A stretch of 36,225 nt of DNA from Candidatus Omnitrophota bacterium (GTDB taxonomy: Bacteria > Omnitrophota > Omnitrophia > JAHJGZ01 > JAFGJY01). Location of the stretch: contig JAFGJY010000096.1 of assembly GCA_016928875.1 (NCBI GenBank), forward strand, positions 1-36,225, in the 5' to 3' direction. Below are positions 1-8,453 of the stretch, in pieces. Position 1 is the first letter of the stretch. Every line of letters begins with the position of its first letter. The notes under the pieces are model-generated. The model made no database searches, was not told where the DNA came from, and saw only the letters and a program-made list of their open reading frames with translations. Made by a program: the position numbers and the translations under genes.

Positions 1-17
1 TATCGTTTAAAGGAAGA

Positions 18-49
18 GGCAGGCTTATATACATAAGCCTGCCTTTTTT
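18..49 (+). terminator. Rho-independent terminator (end of an upstream gene outside the window)
   Basis: Perfect 11-bp stem GGCAGGCTTAT / ATAAGCCTGCC, loop ATAC, followed by TTTTTT. Confidence 0.85.
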
Positions 50-68
50 ATTGCTTCCTCACACAATA

Positions 69-347
69 CCACGTCCGTAAGGGCGTGGATGGATGCGCAT
101 CCGCGGTCGTCTGAAGAGTCAAGAATGAATGGTAGCCGCAGGCTTTAGCCTGCGCATGTTCAACGTCTATCGATCATTATTCATTCGCCGAATTCCCCCT
201 GCGTCAGTGTAACATTGGGGACAGTTCCGGAACTGTCCCCAATTTACCAATTTATTAAGCCTGCGGCTACCGGCCATTAAAAGTAAAAAGAAGACCGCGG
301 ACAAGCGCAGCTTGGTTTTTAGACAAATGCCACGTCCGTAAGGGCGT
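69..347. repeat. Nested inverted/direct repeat cluster (REP/MITE-like)
   Basis: CCACGTCCGTAAGGGCGT at 69-86 and 330-347; TCCGCGGTC 100-108 vs GACCGCGGA 293-301; GGTAGCCGCAGGCT 131-144 vs AGCCTGCGGCTACC 258-271; perfect 30-bp palindrome ATTGGGGACAGTTCCGGAACTGTCCCCAAT at 214-243. Confidence 0.8.
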
Positions 348-474
348 AGTAGTCTACTTATATACACATTTGCAGGAACTCTTTGTTATGGTCAACTGTT
401 CTATAAAGTGAAGAGAGCACACTGGCAAATAACCATCGAGCGATAACATCCCTATTGAAATAAGGAGGCTTGGT

Positions 475-1056
475 ATGAAAATATTCCAAAAATATTATAA
501 GATCATACTCATTTGCGTATTCAGCGGTATTGTCTTTTTTCAGCAAATCAATGCGTATGCATGGTGGCCGAGTTGGCAGCCACGTTACTCGCGTCCATAT
601 CCTCGTAGAGTCATGTCAGTGCCAAGGCCCTATAAGATCGTCATCGTTTCAGGGTTGAAGTATTATTACCATAGGGGGATATTTTTCAGGCCGGGGTCAT
701 CGGGCTTTGTATCCGTTCGTGCTCCTTTAGGCGCGGTGGTCTCGGACCTGCCTCCTTCGTGTTTGACCGTTTGCGTTAACGGATCTACATATTATACGTA
801 TGACAACGTATACTATTCCAAAAAATCTCGGGGTTTTATGGTTGTCTCACAGCCTGTCGTCACCACTCCTGGGAGATATGAATATAAGGATTACGGTCAT
901 AATGGGGATACCGTTGTAATCCATATTCCCAACACCAATGGCAGTTATATGCCTGTCGTTATAACACGATCTCGCAAAGGATATATCGGTCCACAAGGAG
1001 AATTATACCCGGAACATCCGACAGTAGAGCAGCTACAAGTTCTCTATGCGCGTTAA
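475..1056 (+). CDS. Secreted DUF6515-like protein of unknown function
   Basis: Signal peptide-like N-terminus; YYYHRGIFFRPGSSGFVSVRAPLGAVVSDLPP and TYYTYDNVYY motifs typical of DUF6515 proteins; SD aaggagg upstream. Confidence 0.7.
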   Translation: MKIFQKYYKIILICVFSGIVFFQQINAYAWWPSWQPRYSRPYPRRVMSVPRPYKIVIVSGLKYYYHRGIFFRPGSSGFVSVRAPLGAVVSDLPPSCLTVCVNGSTYYTYDNVYYSKKSRGFMVVSQPVVTTPGRYEYKDYGHNGDTVVIHIPNTNGSYMPVVITRSRKGYIGPQGELYPEHPTVEQLQVLYAR

Positions 1057-1098
1057 AAGTGGGGTGCTGCATAAAAGGTGAGTAGTTTATATAGATCA

Positions 1099-1140
1099 GG
1101 GACAGTGCTTAATAGGATCCGAGCGCTGTCCCGCTTTTTA
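1099..1140 (+). terminator. Rho-independent terminator
   Basis: GGGACAGtGCT ... AGCgCTGTCCC followed by GCTTTTT, shortly after the stop of the preceding CDS. Confidence 0.75.
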
Positions 1141-1252
1141 CTTTGAAAGCGTATTGAGAAAAGACTATAATAAACTTTAAATGGCAGCAGAAATATTTTA
1201 ATGATTCCTTTAATTACCTTCCGATGTCTTACATAACTCGTAAACCTATTGT

Positions 1253-2281
1253 ATGAAACATAGCATTGACTTGAATTCGTTATCAGATGACGAACTATTA
1301 GAATTACGGTTATGTGATCTTCCATATTCTGTGGCAGATTCGCCAGTTGCGCCATGGGTCAGCCAATTTTTAAATGAACTGGAACAGCATGGCTTGGTAT
1401 TTAAGCCTGAGATATATTTTGCAGATGAATGGCTGTGTCCGGAAGGTGTTCCGGTCATAGGAATCCCCTTTTATTTGGCTCATACACGTCTATCGGCATT
1501 GGAGAAGAACATGATGTTGGATGTCGAAGGCGGGCAGCAAAATGAGTTCATGCGCATTATCCGGCACGAAATGGGCCATGCCGTTAAATATGCGTATCGC
1601 TTGCGGAAACAAAAGAAGTGGCGTGAGCTCTTCGGGCATCCGATGCAAGAAGAAAGCGATTATTATCGCTTTAAGAAGTACAGTCGAAATTTTGTACACA
1701 ATATCGAGAATTTTTACGCACAAAGTCATCCTGATGAAGATTTTTCGGAGACCTTCGCTGTATGGCTCAATCCCGATTCAGCTTGGAGCGAGCGGTATAA
1801 ACATGACCCGGTGCTTAAGAAATTGAATTATGTTGATATGATCATGAAGAAATGCCGTAGTATGCCGAGTCAGGTTGCTGTGACAACACGGTATTTCAAT
1901 ATCAAGTATTCAAAAAAAAGGCTTAAAACATACTATAAAGAGAAGAAAAAGATCTATGCTTCCGATTATCCTGATTATTATGATCAGGAATTGCTTTGCA
2001 TTTTTACGATACCACCGGAAGAGGGACTGCCTAAGGATGCAATGAATGCAGATACATTTTTCAAAATGAACAAGTTGATGATCATTAATACGGTGGCTCG
2101 TTGGACCCGGGAACGTAAATATATCGTTGCGCAACTCGTGACGACGTTCATACGTCGGGCACACGAGAAAAAACTGATCTGCCGCACGGGGGACAAAGAA
2201 ACATTGGCGCATGTGATCGCATGTGCGACCGCAATGGTCAAAAATTATCAAATAACAGCCCAGTTCAAGGAGGGAGAATGA
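1253..2281 (+). CDS. Putative zinc-binding metallopeptidase
   Basis: HEMGHAVKYAYRL (HExxH) with downstream acidic motif HPDEDFSETFAVWL, resembling the putative zinc-binding metallopeptidase family. Confidence 0.75.
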   Translation: MKHSIDLNSLSDDELLELRLCDLPYSVADSPVAPWVSQFLNELEQHGLVFKPEIYFADEWLCPEGVPVIGIPFYLAHTRLSALEKNMMLDVEGGQQNEFMRIIRHEMGHAVKYAYRLRKQKKWRELFGHPMQEESDYYRFKKYSRNFVHNIENFYAQSHPDEDFSETFAVWLNPDSAWSERYKHDPVLKKLNYVDMIMKKCRSMPSQVAVTTRYFNIKYSKKRLKTYYKEKKKIYASDYPDYYDQELLCIFTIPPEEGLPKDAMNADTFFKMNKLMIINTVARWTRERKYIVAQLVTTFIRRAHEKKLICRTGDKETLAHVIACATAMVKNYQITAQFKEGE

Positions 2282-3297
2282 CGGCAAAGCGGGTCTTGCT
2301 TGCGTGTGATGTCGGCGAGCCTCTGACAGAAGATCTTGATGCATTGCTAAAGACCGAAGAATGGGAATCTGAGCGTCATTGTTATGACGCGCTTATCGCC
2401 CTTGGGTACGAAGTAAAGACATTAGCGATCTTTAATGACATTCGCCCTTTCATAGAATGCGTTGCTGATTTCAAACCGGATGTAATTTTTAACCAGGTAG
2501 ATCATTTTAATAATCTTTCATTACATGACCGTAATGTTGCCGGGGTATGTGAATTGCTTAATGTGGCCTATACTGGTTCAAGTCCTGCAGCATTGATGTT
2601 GTGTAAAAACAAAGCGCTTACTAAGGAACTTTTGACAGCACACAGGATAAAGGTACCGCAATTCACCGTATTTAATCTGGGGAAGAAAGTTACCATGAAA
2701 CGTCGTTTGCGTTTTCCGCAGATCATAAAACCGCTTAGTGATGAGGCTTCGTATGGCATCGCCAAAGCCTCACTCGTGATGACATCGGAAGAAGCCATAG
2801 AGCGCGTCAAATATATTCATGATCAATGTAAACAAGATGCGATCGCCGAAGAATACATAGAAGGTACGGAACTTTATGTTAGCGTTTTGGGCAATGATCG
2901 GCTTGAGGTGTTCCCGATCCGGCAGTGTTCTTTCCCTGAAGAAGAAGGTGCCCCGAAATTCGCGACCTTTAAGGTTAAATGGGACGAAGAATATAGAAAA
3001 AAATGGGGAATAAAATATGAATTTGCACGTTTAAATGATGCGAGGCTTGAGAAACGTGTCAAACAGCTTGCAAAACGAATATATAGGATCTTACGCTTGC
3101 AGGGATATGGACGACTTGATGTGCGGCTTACGGCCGAAGGTCATGTTTATGTCATTGAAGCGAATCCCAATCCGCAGATAGCCAAGGATGAAGACTACGC
3201 TCTTTCCGCCCGCAAAGCTGGATATTCATATGAACAGTTGATCGCACGTATCGTTAAATATGCCGAAGACATACATCCTCGTCTGATCGGTAGATAG
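2278..3297 (+). CDS. D-alanine-D-alanine ligase-like ATP-grasp protein
   Basis: Start ATG at 2278 overlaps upstream TGA (ATGA) behind SD GGAGGG; motifs GSSPAALMLCKNKALTKELL, FPQIIKPLSDEASYGI, EEYIEGTELYVSVLG, GRLDVRLTAEGHVYVIEANPNPQ. Confidence 0.85.
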   Translation: MTAKRVLLACDVGEPLTEDLDALLKTEEWESERHCYDALIALGYEVKTLAIFNDIRPFIECVADFKPDVIFNQVDHFNNLSLHDRNVAGVCELLNVAYTGSSPAALMLCKNKALTKELLTAHRIKVPQFTVFNLGKKVTMKRRLRFPQIIKPLSDEASYGIAKASLVMTSEEAIERVKYIHDQCKQDAIAEEYIEGTELYVSVLGNDRLEVFPIRQCSFPEEEGAPKFATFKVKWDEEYRKKWGIKYEFARLNDARLEKRVKQLAKRIYRILRLQGYGRLDVRLTAEGHVYVIEANPNPQIAKDEDYALSARKAGYSYEQLIARIVKYAEDIHPRLIGR

Positions 3298-3439
3298 CCT
3301 TCTGAAAGTTCCTGAATTGCCTTTAGCCTTCTCGGTAACATTTTCCATTTAGATCAAGATGAATAAATATTAATGTTCATGTAACCGCTTTGTAATCTTC
3401 AATGGTGATAATAAAGGTATAAAAATTAATATGTGTGTA

Positions 3440-3507
3440 TTGACAGATCAATCCAATTTTCATTATACCATTCGCCCAATGATATTCGTTAGAAGTTGAC
3501 AGATCAA
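3440..3507 (+). repeat. 12-bp direct repeat TTGACAGATCAA (two copies)
   Basis: Identical copies at 3440-3451 and 3496-3507; each is a TTGA-N4-TCAA dyad and contains a consensus -35 hexamer. Confidence 0.7.
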
Positions 3508-3519
3508 AGGAGGGTTATT

Positions 3520-3627
3520 ATGAATATCAATCCTTTTCAAATGATGCTCTTTCAGATCAGCGTAAAAAGCTTATTTGAGTGGCGCAAAAATTTTTGGAGT
3601 GCATTTAAAGAGCTTTGGATGCATTAA
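3520..3627 (+). CDS. Small ORF, 35 aa (MNINPFQMMLFQISVKSLFEWRKNFWSAFKELWMH)
   Basis: ATG preceded by AAAGGAGGG at 6-nt spacing, TAA stop, terminator-like hairpin downstream; below the ORF track cutoff. Confidence 0.55.
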   Translation: MNINPFQMMLFQISVKSLFEWRKNFWSAFKELWMH

Positions 3628-3670
3628 TAAAGTAGGATGCTTTAATATTTTATTAAAGTATGTATACAAA

Positions 3671-3710
3671 GGGGCATGTACTGTAACGTATGTGCCCCTA
3701 TTTACATTTT
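3671..3710 (+). terminator. Terminator-like hairpin
   Basis: GGGGCAtgtactgtaacgtatgTGCCCC followed by TATTTACATTTT. Confidence 0.55.
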
Positions 3711-3780
3711 GACCATACCAAGCCTACCGGGTATAATGCCATCGTTAAGACAACGCTATTTACATAAAAAGTAAGGGCAT

Positions 3781-4662
3781 ATGGTTAAGGTCGGACTGAT
3801 ACAAATGACCGCTGCACAAAGTGTTGAGCAGAATATGGATAAAGCTATCAGCTTGATCGATGCGGCAGCAGCAAAGAGTGCTCAGATAGTATGTTTACAG
3901 GAACTTTTCCAGTCAACGTACTTTTGTCAGACCGAAGACTACAAGAACTTTAGCCTGGCCGAAGAGATTTCGGCGACTACGCCGATCGTGAATATGCTAT
4001 CTGGGAAAGCAAAAGAACATGAGATCGTCCTAATAGTACCTTTCTTTGAAAAACGTGCTGAGGGAGTTTACCATAATAGCGTGATTGTTATTGATGCGGA
4101 TGGGAAATACCTTGGTACATATCGTAAAATGCATATTCCTGATGATCCCCATTATTATGAAAAGTTCTATTTTACGGAAGGCGATCTTGGCTATCAGGTA
4201 TTCAAGACGCGCTATGCATCGCTTTGCGTTATGATCTGCTGGGACCAATGGTATCCCGAAGCAGCTAGAATTGCAGCGCTTAAAGGAGCACAAATAATAT
4301 TTTATCCGACGGCGATCGGTTGGTTGCCTGAAGATAAAGCGGTTGTGGGTCAAGCGCAGCACGATGCGTGGGAAACAGTACAACGCGCGCATGCGATCGC
4401 GAACGGTTGTTTTATTGCAGCTGTAAACCGTGTTGGATTCGAGGCCTCACCGGATGGACAGGGTGGCATAGAGTTTTGGGGACAGTCCTTCATCGTCGGC
4501 CCGGACGGCAGCATTATTGCCAAGGCTTCGTGCACGCACGAGGAGATCGTTCTTGCTGAGATCGATCTTGCGATGATAGAAACAACACGTGTGGCATGGC
4601 CTTTCCTCAGAGATCGTCGAATAGAAAGCTATCAAGGAATAACCGAGCGATATCTTAATTAA
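3781..4662 (+). CDS. aguB: N-carbamoylputrescine amidase (nitrilase superfamily)
   Basis: Nitrilase triad context: LQELFQSTYFCQ, YRKMHIPDDPHYYEKFYFTEGD, CVMICWDQWYPEAAR; adjacent to agmatine deiminase. Confidence 0.93.
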   Translation: MVKVGLIQMTAAQSVEQNMDKAISLIDAAAAKSAQIVCLQELFQSTYFCQTEDYKNFSLAEEISATTPIVNMLSGKAKEHEIVLIVPFFEKRAEGVYHNSVIVIDADGKYLGTYRKMHIPDDPHYYEKFYFTEGDLGYQVFKTRYASLCVMICWDQWYPEAARIAALKGAQIIFYPTAIGWLPEDKAVVGQAQHDAWETVQRAHAIANGCFIAAVNRVGFEASPDGQGGIEFWGQSFIVGPDGSIIAKASCTHEEIVLAEIDLAMIETTRVAWPFLRDRRIESYQGITERYLN

Positions 4663-4675
4663 GGATTGCAATAAT

Positions 4676-5734
4676 ATGATCCATCGTCAGATAAAAGAGA
4701 TTCCTTTTCCTGATTTTTCACAGGATAATGTCCGTATGCCGGCTGAATGGGAACCACATCGAGGCACGTGGGTTTCGTGCCCGCATAATCCTCGATCATT
4801 TTCTATTATGCTTGATACGGCACAGGATGCTTTCACGCAAATGATACGAGCTCTGGCAGAAGGAGAGATGGTGCATATAAATGTTAACGATGCCGAGATG
4901 GAACAGAAACTTCGTGCCCGTCTCAGACGCTACGGAGTTCTGAAAAATGTTACGATCCATCATTTCCCGACCAATGATGCGTGGTGCAGGGACCATGGAG
5001 CGATCTTTGTTAAAGATTATACGACCGGTGAGATCATAGCCACGGATTGGATATTTAACGCATGGGGCGGGAAATATCCTTCCGAACTTGATAATTTAAT
5101 AGCATCGAAAATGGCAGAGACGCTTGATTGCACGTCATATTATATCCCGATGGTGCTCGAAGGTGGCTCGATCGATGTTAATGGCCAGGGCCTCTTGCTT
5201 ACAACCGAACAATGCTTGTTGAATGAGAATAGAAATCCTTATCTGCAACGACATGAGATCGAAGAGATCTTGTGTGCCGTTTTGGGGATAAAAAAGATAT
5301 TATGGCTTGCTGCCGGCATTGTGGGCGATGATACGGACGGTCATGTTGACGATATAGCTCGTTTCGTTGATACCTCAACGATCGTTGCCGTGCTCGAAGA
5401 AGACAAAAAGGATGTGAATTATGCTGTTTTGCATGAGAATCACGAGCGGCTTAAGAGATTTACCGATCTGAAGGGGAACCTGTTTAAGATCGTGCCGTTG
5501 CCGCTGCCTGATCCGGTGGTATATGAAAATTCACCTTTGCCTGCAAGTTATGCCAATTTCTATATCGGAAATGACGTTGTCCTGATGCCGACGTTCAAAT
5601 GTGATCAGGACAAGAAAGCTCGTTCAATCCTTGAGGAACTTTTTCCCACTCGTAAGATCGTTGAGATCCCTGCACGCGATATTGTGATCGGCCGCGGTAC
5701 ATGTCATTGTTTGACACAACAAATTCCGTGTTGA
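4676..5734 (+). CDS. aguA: Agmatine deiminase
   Basis: MPAEWEPHRGTWVSCPHN, NDAWCRDHGAIFV, VLEGGSIDVNGQGLLLTTEQCLLN, DDTDGHVDDIARF, GRGTCHCLTQQIP. Confidence 0.95.
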   Translation: MIHRQIKEIPFPDFSQDNVRMPAEWEPHRGTWVSCPHNPRSFSIMLDTAQDAFTQMIRALAEGEMVHINVNDAEMEQKLRARLRRYGVLKNVTIHHFPTNDAWCRDHGAIFVKDYTTGEIIATDWIFNAWGGKYPSELDNLIASKMAETLDCTSYYIPMVLEGGSIDVNGQGLLLTTEQCLLNENRNPYLQRHEIEEILCAVLGIKKILWLAAGIVGDDTDGHVDDIARFVDTSTIVAVLEEDKKDVNYAVLHENHERLKRFTDLKGNLFKIVPLPLPDPVVYENSPLPASYANFYIGNDVVLMPTFKCDQDKKARSILEELFPTRKIVEIPARDIVIGRGTCHCLTQQIPC

Positions 5735-5767
5735 TATAAATTTAGACGCAAAAGGAAAGAGGGGCTT

Positions 5768-6178
5768 ATGAAGTTAAAAACTAAGGTTATTGTTGGTGTG
5801 CGTATCGCGTGGTTGACTACAATTACACTTATTATCCTTGATGAAATTCTTGATATGCCCGCACTATTTTTTAATGCCCCCGCTACACCGGTTAACTTTA
5901 ATGAACTTTTGCTTGAAATTGCATGTATTCTTATTGTTGCGCTATTTATTGAACGCTATCTTACCATGCTATTTGGTCGCATCAAGTATTTAGAAGGCTT
6001 TCATAAGATATGTGCTTATTGCAAAAGCGTTCAAGTAGATGAAACATGGGTTCCGGTTGAACATTTCCTCGATGCGCGCTCTGATATGACCGTTTCACAT
6101 GGGTTTTGTAATACGTGCTTGAAAAAGAACGAGCCCGAACTTTACGAACGTCTTAAGAAAAAAGGATTGGTTGACTAA
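5768..6178 (+). CDS. Small membrane protein with C-terminal CxxC...CxxC tail
   Basis: Two hydrophobic segments, then CAYCKSVQVDETWVPVEHFLDARSDMTVSHGFCNTCLKK, a tail typical of signalling proteins. Confidence 0.7.
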   Translation: MKLKTKVIVGVRIAWLTTITLIILDEILDMPALFFNAPATPVNFNELLLEIACILIVALFIERYLTMLFGRIKYLEGFHKICAYCKSVQVDETWVPVEHFLDARSDMTVSHGFCNTCLKKNEPELYERLKKKGLVD

Positions 6179-6204
6179 GAGAGCTTGTTGCTTTATTCTT
6201 ATCT

Positions 6205-6245
6205 AAAAAAGACCCCGATCGTTAGAATTGATCGGGGTCTTTTTT
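6205..6245. terminator. Bidirectional Rho-independent terminator
   Basis: AAAAAAGACCCCGATC gttagaatt GATCGGGGTCTTTTTT between convergent genes. Confidence 0.92.
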
Positions 6246-6261
6246 ATTTCAACTTATATAA

Positions 6262-6816
6262 TTAGAAATTCGACGGAGATGTGACGGAAAGGACCTTAGC
6301 TTCTTGGATCCCTGTATTCTTAATAATATGTGAAAATGAAGCATCAAAATAAAGTGTTTCATTTTGATTCAGTGTATAATCATTATTGTTCAATGTAACG
6401 GTGACGGTCCCCGCTTGGATCCACAAGAACTTTTCAGTGCCACGTTCAAGTTTCTCATACGTGATCGACTCATTTTGAGGTATTGAAAGTAATATCGGTG
6501 CGAATTTGCGGGTTGATATTTGAGTTGTCAGCAATTCGAGACGCACATTATCGCTTTTTACTTCTGCCTGTTTTTTGATCTCTTTGTCATTGCGATACGA
6601 TATTTCCGATAATTTAGGATCAAGCCCCGTGTAAAGTTCAGCCAAGCTAAGTCCCAGAGCTTCTGCGATCTTGCGGTGTGATTCGACTGTACCATTCATG
6701 ATGCCGGTTTCAATGCGTGATAAAGATGCTTGAGCGACGCCGGTCATTTTTGAGAGTTCTACAAGCGTGATCTTTTTTTCCTTCCTGATATTGCGTATCC
6801 GTTCTCCTAAATTCAT
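6262..6816 (-). CDS. XRE-family transcriptional regulator with C-terminal cupin domain
   Basis: LGERIRNIRKEKKITLVELSKMTGVAQASLSRIETGIMNGTVESHRKIAEALGLSLAELY plus cupin-like C-terminus (ERGTEKFLWIQAGTVTVTLNNNDYTLNQNETLYFDASFSHIIKN). Confidence 0.9.
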   Translation of the reverse strand: MNLGERIRNIRKEKKITLVELSKMTGVAQASLSRIETGIMNGTVESHRKIAEALGLSLAELYTGLDPKLSEISYRNDKEIKKQAEVKSDNVRLELLTTQISTRKFAPILLSIPQNESITYEKLERGTEKFLWIQAGTVTVTLNNNDYTLNQNETLYFDASFSHIIKNTGIQEAKVLSVTSPSNF

Positions 6817-7152
6817 GGTCTTTACCTTCCCTTTATAGTTTTGAGATTATTTCAAGTATTATTATCGATCAACCTAAGAGTATTCATCCATGAATTTTTA
6901 ATTATATACAATACAAATTATAGCAAAACTTGCTACATTTACAAATATAATATACCAAATATTAATAAGATTTTTCGTACAGTTAGTGTTCATTTAGTGT
7001 ATTTTGAACATTATTATAATAGTCCGTAACCTGCTTTATTTAAGTGAAATACAGAAAAATTGTGTTGACATAATGCCTTAAAAACATAAAATAATTGCAA
7101 TATATGCATATATAAAATATTAAAAACTGAGGTCGAAAAGGAGGTGAAAGAT

Positions 7153-7467
7153 ATGAAACTTGTAAGTTTTTTGAGCTTGATGTTCGTATGTCTATCGGTG
7201 TTTGCTGTGCTTCCTGCAGTGCGTTGTTTTGCTGAAGTTAAAGATTCAGTTGCGACCATACAGGATAGTGCGACGATCGCTGTCAATCTAAATAGCGCAT
7301 CCAAGGATGAACTTATTCAGGTTACTGGACTCGGTCCGACGCTTGCCGATAGGATCATTGCCTATCGTAGTGAGTACGGTCCGTTCGAAAGCCTGGAAGA
7401 TGTGATGTCGGTAAAAGGGATTGGAGAAGCGAAATTCAAGAAGATCCAATCAATGATCACGGTATAA
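7153..7467 (+). CDS. ComEA-like secreted helix-hairpin-helix protein
   Basis: Signal peptide, then VNLNSASKDELIQVTGLGPTLADRIIAYRSEYGPFESLEDVMSVKGIGEAKFKKIQSMITV; SD AAAGGAGGT supports ATG 7153 over GTG 7144. Confidence 0.9.
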   Translation: MKLVSFLSLMFVCLSVFAVLPAVRCFAEVKDSVATIQDSATIAVNLNSASKDELIQVTGLGPTLADRIIAYRSEYGPFESLEDVMSVKGIGEAKFKKIQSMITV

Positions 7468-7507
7468 AGGTAGGTGATCATAATAGTCACAGGTGTGGAA
7501 AGATAGG

Positions 7508-7538
7508 AAACAGGGCACAGTTCTCTGTGCCCTGTTTT
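7508..7538. terminator. Rho-independent terminator
   Basis: AAACAGGGCACAG ttct CTGTGCCCTGTTTT, perfect stem. Confidence 0.88.
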
Positions 7539-7599
7539 CAAAAGAAAATCCTTAAAAATTGTGGGTGTAATGCTAAATGAGAGCAGAAATTCGATAAAA

Positions 7600-7630
7600 G
7601 AACGGAGTAGACCGTTTAATCTACTCCGTT
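7600..7630 (-). terminator. Terminator of the minus-strand gene 7658-8296
   Basis: AACGGAGTAGA ... TCTACTCCGTT; on the minus strand followed by TTCTTTTATC. Confidence 0.75.
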
Positions 7631-7657
7631 AGGGATTCGATTCGCAACAAAAAAAGA

Positions 7658-8296
7658 TTATTTTTCTACCAACGTAAAGTCACTATAAAATAAATCGAAA
7701 AGGAATTCTTTGCCGGCTACAGCATTGATCTTTTTACGTACTTCCTTCAATACATTACGTGATTCTTGTTCCCACCCAAGTTCTTTGTCGGTTAAAGTAG
7801 CAAGTTCAGCGGAAAGCGTGTCTTTTAATATTGCTACGTTTTCATCAAGCAAAATAAGATTTGCATCAAGATCGTCCTGATTAAGCAATGCTGTAACAGA
7901 TATCGTAAGCGTTTTATACGTTGCACTGTTAGTAAGAGTAATATCGATGGTTCCTAAGTGCTGGATCTTGTCAAGTGATTCTAAGACTTTTAAACCATCC
8001 ATTGCCTTATTGATGTTTTTTACATTTTCGATCGTTTCAAGAGCCTTCATAGTATCTTCAGGGATTGGCGACTGAAGAGTTCTATCATTAACGCCTGGAA
8101 CATTCGGCAAAGGTTCTGGAAGTTTGGGCACTAGTTTGTCAGCGGTCTTGATTTCCCTTATTGCGCTAGGAATAGGATTAGTTTTAGGTACGGATGGAAC
8201 CGCATCGTCAGATTTATTCTGTGCTAGAACGAGCGGTGAAATAACAAGGCTTATTACAACAAAAAGAATGAGTACATAAGCAGGCTTCGACTTCAT
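7658..8296 (-). CDS. Secreted protein of unknown function
   Basis: Signal peptide MKSKPAYVLILFVVISLVISPLVLAQ; SD GGAGGA upstream of ATG (8296). Confidence 0.65.
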   Translation of the reverse strand: MKSKPAYVLILFVVISLVISPLVLAQNKSDDAVPSVPKTNPIPSAIREIKTADKLVPKLPEPLPNVPGVNDRTLQSPIPEDTMKALETIENVKNINKAMDGLKVLESLDKIQHLGTIDITLTNSATYKTLTISVTALLNQDDLDANLILLDENVAILKDTLSAELATLTDKELGWEQESRNVLKEVRKKINAVAGKEFLFDLFYSDFTLVEK

Positions 8297-8453
8297 GATG
8301 GTACGTCCTCCTTTAATTCCATTAAATGTTAATAATACGAAAGACTTATAATAAGATATTACCATTTTTTTTGCAAGAGACTATTAAAAGTAAATATATA
8401 CTATATCCAAATGTAGTTGCAACAGTAGGGCGTTTTTGGTAGAATGCGCATCT

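Noticed and set aside
69-347. CRISPR-like repeats
   Set aside because: Only two copies of the 18-mer, with no regular spacing or spacer set; nested inverted symmetry fits REP/MITE instead.
167-546. Minus-strand ORFs 167-367 and 358-546
   Set aside because: They run through the repeat cluster and a leader region; no SD or plausible protein.
1910-2344. 144-aa minus-strand ORF
   Set aside because: Antisense to the metallopeptidase/ATP-grasp genes; composition is not protein-like.
4030-4671. Minus-strand ORFs inside aguB
   Set aside because: Shadow frames of a clearly conserved nitrilase-family gene.
7144-7152. GTG start for the ComEA-like gene
   Set aside because: It overlaps the SD AAAGGAGGT; ATG 7153 has correct spacing.
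8436-8453. Upstream GlyQ start
   Set aside because: ATG 8454 fits the family N-terminus better.
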